From contig NZ_CAKJTJ010000001.1 in assembly GCF_917563925.1 (NCBI RefSeq), positions 124,001-188,000 of the forward strand: a stretch of DNA of 64,000 bases, read 5' to 3'. The DNA comes from Sutcliffiella rhizosphaerae. GTDB taxonomy: Bacteria; Bacillota; Bacilli; Bacillales; Bacillaceae_I. Positions 58,788 through 64,000 of the stretch are shown one piece after another (positions within the stretch are counted from its first letter, which is position 1; every line of letters begins with the position of its first letter). The notes under the pieces were generated by a model. It saw nothing but the letters and a program-made list of their open reading frames with translations, searched no databases and had not been told where the DNA came from. The translations under genes were made by a program, and so were the position numbers.

Positions 58788-59927
58788 TTAACTATTGTCT
58801 TGGTTAGTAATATGTTCATTTTTATCATGGTTGTGACCTTCAAGCGTTTCATTAAACAGTACTTCTCCTTCGGGTGTTGCAAGGAAGTAGTAATACTCAG
58901 TATCTGCTGGCTCCAATGCCGCTTGAATGGAGGAAACCCCTGCATTAGCAATCGGGCCAGGTGGCAATCCTTGATTTCTATACGTATTATAAGGTGAATC
59001 TACTGCAAGATCTTCATATAAAGTTCTTTCTTTATGTTCCCCTAATGCATATAAAACAGTTGGGTCAGTTTGCAACGGCATACCTACATCTATACGATTA
59101 TAAAAGACACTTGCAATCATTTCGCGGTCTGTTTGTACAGTTGCTTCTGCTTCTATTAAACTAGCCATGGTCAGTAGTTTATGGGGTGTGAATTCTTTGT
59201 TAGCCATTGCAATCCTTAGTTCATCATCTTCTAGAATTTCACTAGTTTTTTGCAGCATAACTTCAATGATTTCCTCAATAGTAGGATTTGCTACATAAAA
59301 TGGATATGTTGCTGGGAAGAGATAACCTTCAAGAGCATATTTAATATCTTCATTCAATATTTCCTCAGTAATAACTTTAGGAAATTTTTCTATTAAGCTG
59401 CTTAAATAGCTCTTGTCATTGGCCTTCTCCATAAATTCATCCTTGGAAACACCAATTCTTTTTTCTAGAATCTCTGCAATTTGTTCTAATTGTCTGCCTT
59501 CTGGGATAGTAATTTGGAAAACCACATCTTGCTGAACTCTTCCTTGTTTAAGATGTCCAATAATGTCATCTAGTTTCATGGAAGGACTGAGTTCATATTC
59601 CCCAGCCTGAAAGCCCGATTCATTTTTAAATTTTACGTAATATCGAAAAATTTTCCCACTTTTGATTATCCCATGATCTTCAAGTATTTGTCCAATCATT
59701 GTCGTGGAAGACCCAATTGGTATTTCTACTGATTCTATACTCGTATCCTCTTCATTCACTGGTTGTATTGCATTTTTTATAAAGAAATACCCACCACCAA
59801 TAATGCCGGTTAATGCAAGCATCAAAACAACAAATACAGTAAACACAATGCGGCGGACTATTTTCGCTTCTGTATGTTTTTCTTTTAATTTTTCTTGTAT
59901 ATAGTTTTTATGATTTTTATTTGACAA
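58788..59927 (-). CDS. mltG: Endolytic transglycosylase MltG
   Basis: 379 residues from a TTG start 7 nt after GAGAGGGGG. One N-terminal membrane helix (about 30-55), a LysM-like module (IPIGSSTTMIGQILEDHGII), and a YceG catalytic domain with MASLIEAEATVQTDREMIASVF, whose Glu is catalytic, then GMPLQTDPTVLYALG and RNQGLPPGPIANAG. MltG cuts nascent glycan strands at the membrane, terminating their synthesis. B. subtilis YrrL. Between yrzB and trmR, each with terminators. Confidence 0.95.
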   Translation of the reverse strand: MSNKNHKNYIQEKLKEKHTEAKIVRRIVFTVFVVLMLALTGIIGGGYFFIKNAIQPVNEEDTSIESVEIPIGSSTTMIGQILEDHGIIKSGKIFRYYVKFKNESGFQAGEYELSPSMKLDDIIGHLKQGRVQQDVVFQITIPEGRQLEQIAEILEKRIGVSKDEFMEKANDKSYLSSLIEKFPKVITEEILNEDIKYALEGYLFPATYPFYVANPTIEEIIEVMLQKTSEILEDDELRIAMANKEFTPHKLLTMASLIEAEATVQTDREMIASVFYNRIDVGMPLQTDPTVLYALGEHKERTLYEDLAVDSPYNTYRNQGLPPGPIANAGVSSIQAALEPADTEYYYFLATPEGEVLFNETLEGHNHDKNEHITNQDNS

Positions 59928-60232
59928 AACAAATCCCCCTCTCACACACACCAATTAATTATACAACAATTTCATTTTATTTTTGACAAAAAACAATCAT
60001 TTTTGCTTTTCCGACACAACCCCACATCATATTTTACCATTTTTCTCGGAATCAGCATTACTTTTTCCCTATATCTTTTCAAAATATTTGTAATTTATGA
60101 TATAGGCGATTAGAATCCTACGCATTTTTCTAGAGGGAGATAATCAACCTGCAGTGTTTGCGTTATTGAGGATATTATTGGTAGGCAAAAGAGGGATAAA
60201 AATCATTGCAAAGCTTTAAGTAGACATTATTT
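59928..60232. other. Intergenic region between mltG and yrzB
   Basis: About 300 bp. It should hold the mltG promoter on the minus strand. No gene, repeat or clear regulatory element was seen beyond AT-rich sequence. Confidence 0.4.
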
Positions 60233-60272
60233 CCAAAAAAAAAAAGCATGCAGAATTTATTATTCTGCATGC
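60233..60272 (-). terminator. Terminator of yrzB
   Basis: GCATGCAGAAT / ATTCTGCATGC, 11 perfect pairs, then 11 T on the minus strand. Very strong. Confidence 0.95.
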
Positions 60273-60281
60273 CCTTCCATT

Positions 60282-60566
60282 TTACTCTTCTTCTTCTGCT
60301 AGGAATGTGTTTAACATTTCCTCAATCATGTCCCACTCTTCATCCGTTTCTACTGGCTCTAAATCGCCGCCTTCATTTGAATCACTTGGCGTGAAGCTTG
60401 ATGCATGTATTTCGATGTCTTCATTGTCATCATCTTCTGATCCTACTGGATAGTAGAGCACATAGGATTTACCAAACTCGTCAGATTCAAATGTGAAAAG
60501 AACCTCACAAAGCTGCTCATTTCCGTCTTCGTCTACTACCGTAATATGCTGTTCACCATGTTCCAT
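60282..60566 (-). CDS. yrzB: DUF1292 domain-containing protein YrzB
   Basis: 94 residues, very acidic. [20 protein letters not shown] and [15 protein letters not shown] mark DUF1292. Family members are small proteins of unknown function between ruvX and mltG. GAGGTGA precedes the ATG. Third gene of yrzL-ruvX-yrzB. Confidence 0.92.
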   Translation of the reverse strand: MEHGEQHITVVDEDGNEQLCEVLFTFESDEFGKSYVLYYPVGSEDDDNEDIEIHASSFTPSDSNEGGDLEPVETDEEWDMIEEMLNTFLAEEEE

Positions 60567-60584
60567 TTTTAAATCACCTCAAAA

Positions 60585-61001
60585 TTATTGTTGGCTGTCA
60601 AGATATCCTTGTAAAATAACAACTGCAGCCATTTTGTCAATTACTTGCTTTCGTTTTTTTCTACTTACGTCAGCAGATAGAAGAATTCTCTCTGCTGCTA
60701 CAGTAGAAAGTCTTTCATCCCAATAGATAACAGGTAATCCCGTTTTATCTATTAGCTTGTCACCATACTGTTTACTCGCTTCGCCACGAGGACCAATGGT
60801 ACCGTTCATGTTCTTAGGTAGTCCTATTACTACTTTTTCAGGCTTGTATTCTGCGATTATTTGTTTTATGCGCTTAATGCCCAAGTTTTTTACTGCCTCG
60901 TCAATTTTTATCGTTTCCAAACCTTGAGCGGTCCATCCCATTTCATCACTAATGGCAACACCAACCGTTTTGGAACCGACGTCTAAGCCTAAAATGCGCA
61001 T
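60585..61001 (-). CDS. ruvX: Holliday junction resolvase RuvX / pre-16S rRNA nuclease YqgF
   Basis: 138 residues, an RNase H-like fold. [19 protein letters not shown] has the first catalytic Asp, [16 protein letters not shown] and [15 protein letters not shown] with the second acidic site, and [13 protein letters not shown] with the last Asp-type position (here Met-Ala-Ala after DK). YqgF proteins process pre-16S rRNA or Holliday junctions. Its start is 3 bp after yrzL. B. subtilis YrrK. Confidence 0.95.
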   Translation of the reverse strand: MRILGLDVGSKTVGVAISDEMGWTAQGLETIKIDEAVKNLGIKRIKQIIAEYKPEKVVIGLPKNMNGTIGPRGEASKQYGDKLIDKTGLPVIYWDERLSTVAAERILLSADVSRKKRKQVIDKMAAVVILQGYLDSQQ

Positions 61002-61004
61002 GTG

Positions 61005-61271
61005 TTACTCCTTGCGGTGCTGTTTTAGATAGGACTTCACCAATTCTTCAATAAGCTCGTCCCTTTCGATTTTCCGAATAAGGGTCCTCGCGTCTTTATG
61101 ACGTGGAATATATGCTGGATCCCCGGAAAGTAGGTAGCCGACAATCTGATTGATTGGATTATAGCCTTTTTCCTGCAGTGCCTCATAAACCGTTATTAAT
61201 ACGTCATCAACATTTGCATCCAATGCATCTTCAGGAAAGTTAAATTTCATCGTTTTGTCAAAGGAGCTCAT
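61005..61271 (-). CDS. yrzL: IreB family regulatory phosphoprotein YrzL
   Basis: 88 residues, [20 protein letters not shown], then [20 protein letters not shown] and [20 protein letters not shown]. In Enterococcus the homologue IreB is a substrate of the Ser/Thr kinase IreK. The ATG at 61271 is used, 8 nt after GAGAGG; GTG 61280 lies in the ribosome binding site. Between alaS and ruvX. Confidence 0.93.
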   Translation of the reverse strand: MSSFDKTMKFNFPEDALDANVDDVLITVYEALQEKGYNPINQIVGYLLSGDPAYIPRHKDARTLIRKIERDELIEELVKSYLKQHRKE

Positions 61272-61352
61272 CATTTGCACCTCTCTCTTAGACTTCTTTT
61301 TTCTATCTGCTTGTCAATTGTTACCTATATTGTACACCAAATGTCGGCAATG

Positions 61353-63986
61353 TTAAACGGATTTTATCCATTCTTCAACAGATTGTAATGCAGAATCGAC
61401 TTGTTCCGGGTTTTTTCCACCTGCTTGGGCCATGTCTGGGCGACCGCCACCTCCACCACCGCAACGTGTAGCCACTTCCTTTACAACCTTACCAGCATGG
61501 TACCCTTTTTCAATCAGGTCTTTTGTAACTCCTGCAGAAATATTAACTTTTCCTTCTTGTACACTTGCAAGTACTATGATACCAGAACCGAGCTTAGTTT
61601 TTAAATCATCCACCATCGTCCGGAGATTGTTCATATCAGTTCCTGCTACTTTACTCACGAGCATTTTTACACCATTTACCTCTTTCACTTTAGAAGTGAG
61701 GTTACCTGCTTCGATGTTTCCAAGCTTAGAAGCTAGTGATTGATTGTCTCTTTGCAATTCTTTCATATCCGTAAGCAAACCATCTATACGGACGATTACT
61801 TCCTGAGGCTTCGTCTTTAATTTCGCCGCTGCCTCTTTTAGAAGTAGGACTTGATCGTTCATTAATCGATATGCTGCTTCACCCGTTACAGCTTCTATTC
61901 GTCGTGTACCAGCACCGATACCAGATTCGGACATGATTTTAAACAAACCAATTACGGACGTATTTGGAACATGACAACCACCACATAGCTCAATACTGTA
62001 GTCAGCTACTTGTACAACACGAACGATATCGCCGTATTTTTCACCGAAAAGTGCCATTGCCCCCATTGCTTTCGCTTCTGTGATGCTTTTGTTCTCAATG
62101 TTTACATCAAGGCTTGCCCAAATTTTATCATTTACAATCGCTTCGATTCTTTCAATTTCTTCTTGTGTTACTTGACCAAAATGAGAAAAGTCAAAACGTA
62201 GTCGCTCTGCTGTTACTAATGACCCTGCCTGATTAACATGTGTTCCCAGTACATCTTTTAATGCCTGGTGAAGAATATGCGTTGCTGTATGGTTTTTGAT
62301 GATATGCGCACGATTTTGTGCATGAACTTCCGCTTTTATAGCCTGTTCTCTATGAAGAGCCCCTTCTTCCACTACGATAGTGTGTAGGTTTTGTCCATTC
62401 GGTGCTTTTTGAACATCTTTTACGAAGCCTCTACCGGATTCCGTGACTACATATCCATGGTCAGCAATTTGCCCCCCACTTTCTGCATAAAACGGTGTTT
62501 CCGATAGAATAATTTGAACTTCGTCCCCTGCTTCAGCAGAATCAGATAGCTTTCCGTTTTTTACAATTACAGATAGAGTTGCTTCAGCTGTAAGATTATC
62601 ATAACCGATGAATGAGCTCTCTGAGCGGATATCACCAAGAATACCTGACTGCACCTGCATGGAGTTGGAATCTTGGCGAGCAGAACGAGCACGGTCACGC
62701 TGCATATCCATCTCTTTTTCGAATCCTTCATGGTCGAGTGTCATTCCATGCTCTTCCACATATTCTTCTGTCAGTTCAACAGGGAAGCCGTATGTGTCAT
62801 ACAATCGGAATGCATCAACGCCTGAAACAACGGTAGTACCCTCTTGCTTTGCTTTCGCAATAACACTTGAAAGAATAATTAAACCTTCATTCAATGTTTC
62901 GTGAAAACGCTCTTCTTCTGTTTTAATAACACGTTGAATAAAGTCTTGTTTTCCTTTTACTTCTGGATAGAAATCAACCATAACTTCAGCCACAATCGGG
63001 ACAAGTTCGAACATAAATGGTCGATTAATTCCGAGCTGTTTTGCATAGCGGACTGCTCTTCTTAATAAGCGGCGCAACACATATCCCCGACCTTCGTTAG
63101 ATGGAAGTGCTCCATCGCCTACAGCAAATGTAACGGTACGGATATGGTCGGCTATTACTTTAAAAGCAACATCCTTTTCACTGTCTGCTCTGTATTTTTC
63201 ACCAGAAACATTTTCAGTAGCCTCGATAATTGGAATGAAAAGATCTGTATCAAAGTTGGTTGGCACATCTTGAATGACAGATACCATACGTTCTAATCCC
63301 ATACCAGTATCAATATTTTTCTTAGGTAAAGGAGTATACGTGTGATCTGGATTATGATTAAACTCTGAGAATACTAAGTTCCAAATTTCTAGGTATCGCT
63401 CATTTTCCCCACCTGGATATAATTCTGGATCGCTTTCATCACTTCCATAGCTATCCCCACGATCGTAGAAGATTTCAGTGTTCGGTCCACTTGGGCCTTC
63501 TCCAATATCCCAAAAATTACCTTCTAACCGTATAATTCTTTCAGCCGGTACCCCAATTACTTCGTTCCAGTATTTGTATGCTTCTTCATCTTCCGGATGA
63601 ATCGTGACTGATAATTTTTCTGGATCAAATCCTATCCACTTTTCACTCGTTAAAAATTCCCAAGCCCAATCAATTGCTTCTTTTTTGAAATATTCACCGA
63701 TAGAAAAGTTTCCTAGCATCTCAAAAAAAGTGTGGTGACGAGCGGTTTTCCCAACATTTTCAATATCATTTGTGCGAATTGATTTCTGTGCATTACAGAT
63801 TCTTGGGTTTTGCGGAATTACTCGTCCATCAAAATATTTCTTTAGTGTTGCAACCCCGCTATTAATCCAAAGTAAAGATGGATCTTCATGAGGTACAAGA
63901 GATGCGCTTGGCTCGACTGCATGTCCTTTTTCCTTGAAAAAGTCCAAAAACATTTGGCGAACTTGAGCAGATGTTAGTTTTTTCAT
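61353..63986 (-). CDS. alaS: Alanine--tRNA ligase
   Basis: 877 residues, complete. Class II core with [31 protein letters not shown] (motif 2 area) and [10 protein letters not shown] (motif 3). The editing domain has the zinc motif [11 protein letters not shown] and CGGCHVPNT. The C-terminal DHHA1/C-Ala domain ends with [15 protein letters not shown]. It charges tRNA-Ala and clears Ser/Gly-tRNA. AAGGAGGAC is seen at the very edge before the ATG. Its leader is off the window. Confidence 0.98.
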   Translation of the reverse strand: MKKLTSAQVRQMFLDFFKEKGHAVEPSASLVPHEDPSLLWINSGVATLKKYFDGRVIPQNPRICNAQKSIRTNDIENVGKTARHHTFFEMLGNFSIGEYFKKEAIDWAWEFLTSEKWIGFDPEKLSVTIHPEDEEAYKYWNEVIGVPAERIIRLEGNFWDIGEGPSGPNTEIFYDRGDSYGSDESDPELYPGGENERYLEIWNLVFSEFNHNPDHTYTPLPKKNIDTGMGLERMVSVIQDVPTNFDTDLFIPIIEATENVSGEKYRADSEKDVAFKVIADHIRTVTFAVGDGALPSNEGRGYVLRRLLRRAVRYAKQLGINRPFMFELVPIVAEVMVDFYPEVKGKQDFIQRVIKTEEERFHETLNEGLIILSSVIAKAKQEGTTVVSGVDAFRLYDTYGFPVELTEEYVEEHGMTLDHEGFEKEMDMQRDRARSARQDSNSMQVQSGILGDIRSESSFIGYDNLTAEATLSVIVKNGKLSDSAEAGDEVQIILSETPFYAESGGQIADHGYVVTESGRGFVKDVQKAPNGQNLHTIVVEEGALHREQAIKAEVHAQNRAHIIKNHTATHILHQALKDVLGTHVNQAGSLVTAERLRFDFSHFGQVTQEEIERIEAIVNDKIWASLDVNIENKSITEAKAMGAMALFGEKYGDIVRVVQVADYSIELCGGCHVPNTSVIGLFKIMSESGIGAGTRRIEAVTGEAAYRLMNDQVLLLKEAAAKLKTKPQEVIVRIDGLLTDMKELQRDNQSLASKLGNIEAGNLTSKVKEVNGVKMLVSKVAGTDMNNLRTMVDDLKTKLGSGIIVLASVQEGKVNISAGVTKDLIEKGYHAGKVVKEVATRCGGGGGGRPDMAQAGGKNPEQVDSALQSVEEWIKSV

Positions 63987-64000
63987 TTTTAGTCCTCCTT

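Overview
The window is chromosomal DNA of a spore-forming, competence-gene-carrying member of the Bacillaceae. It has low G+C by eye, strong AAGGAGG-type ribosome binding sites, sporulation genes (spoIIP, gpr, sigK, sda), the comE locus and a perfect CIRCE element. Gene order follows Bacillus subtilis closely: the yqeZ-yqeG block, then sigK, then the yrhC-alaS block. The species cannot be fixed from the sequence alone. Most genes are on the minus strand.

Layout. 1-6.8 kb: yqeZ (cut by the window edge), yqeY-rpsU, a flavin reductase, yqeW, deoC, mtaB, rsmE. 6.8-12.7 kb: the CIRCE-controlled heat-shock cluster hrcA-grpE-dnaK-dnaJ, with prmA, rsmE and mtaB downstream. 12.7-19.4 kb: hemW, lepA, yqxA-spoIIP-gpr and divergent rpsT. 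19.6-25.7 kb: holA, the small gene yqzM, comEC/EB/EA and comER. 25.9-32 kb: an unfamiliar lipoprotein, then yqeM-rsfS-yqeK-nadD-yqeI-aroE-yqeH-yqeG (ribosome assembly, NAD and shikimate). 32.2-32.7 kb: sda with a cluster of DnaA boxes. 33-37.4 kb: psd, pepF, a 52-bp tandem repeat, a small hydrophobic protein and an uninterrupted sigK.

37.6-39.1 kb is the most interesting part. It holds a PlcR-like HTH-TPR regulator divergent from a 39-codon pre-peptide ending in LPYQH, which resembles the PapR signal of the B. cereus group. An unrecognised 82-aa gene follows the peptide gene in the same unit and is closed by its own terminator. I read this as a RRNPP-type peptide signalling cassette next to sigK.

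39.1-44.5 kb: an OpuF-type osmolyte ABC transporter, a secreted nuclease, yrhC, a tiny lipoprotein and a PadR/membrane-protein pair. 44.6-50.2 kb: an M32 carboxypeptidase and the methionine-to-cysteine operon yrrT-mtnN-mccA-mccB, with yrzA divergent. 50.2-51.6 kb: a lipoprotein and a decayed NERD-domain gene. 51.8-64 kb: yrrS-pbpI, greA, the tRNA wobble-uridine operon trmR-trhP1-trhP2 with udk, mltG, yrzB-ruvX-yrzL and alaS. No rRNA, tRNA, CRISPR array, insertion sequence or prophage was seen.
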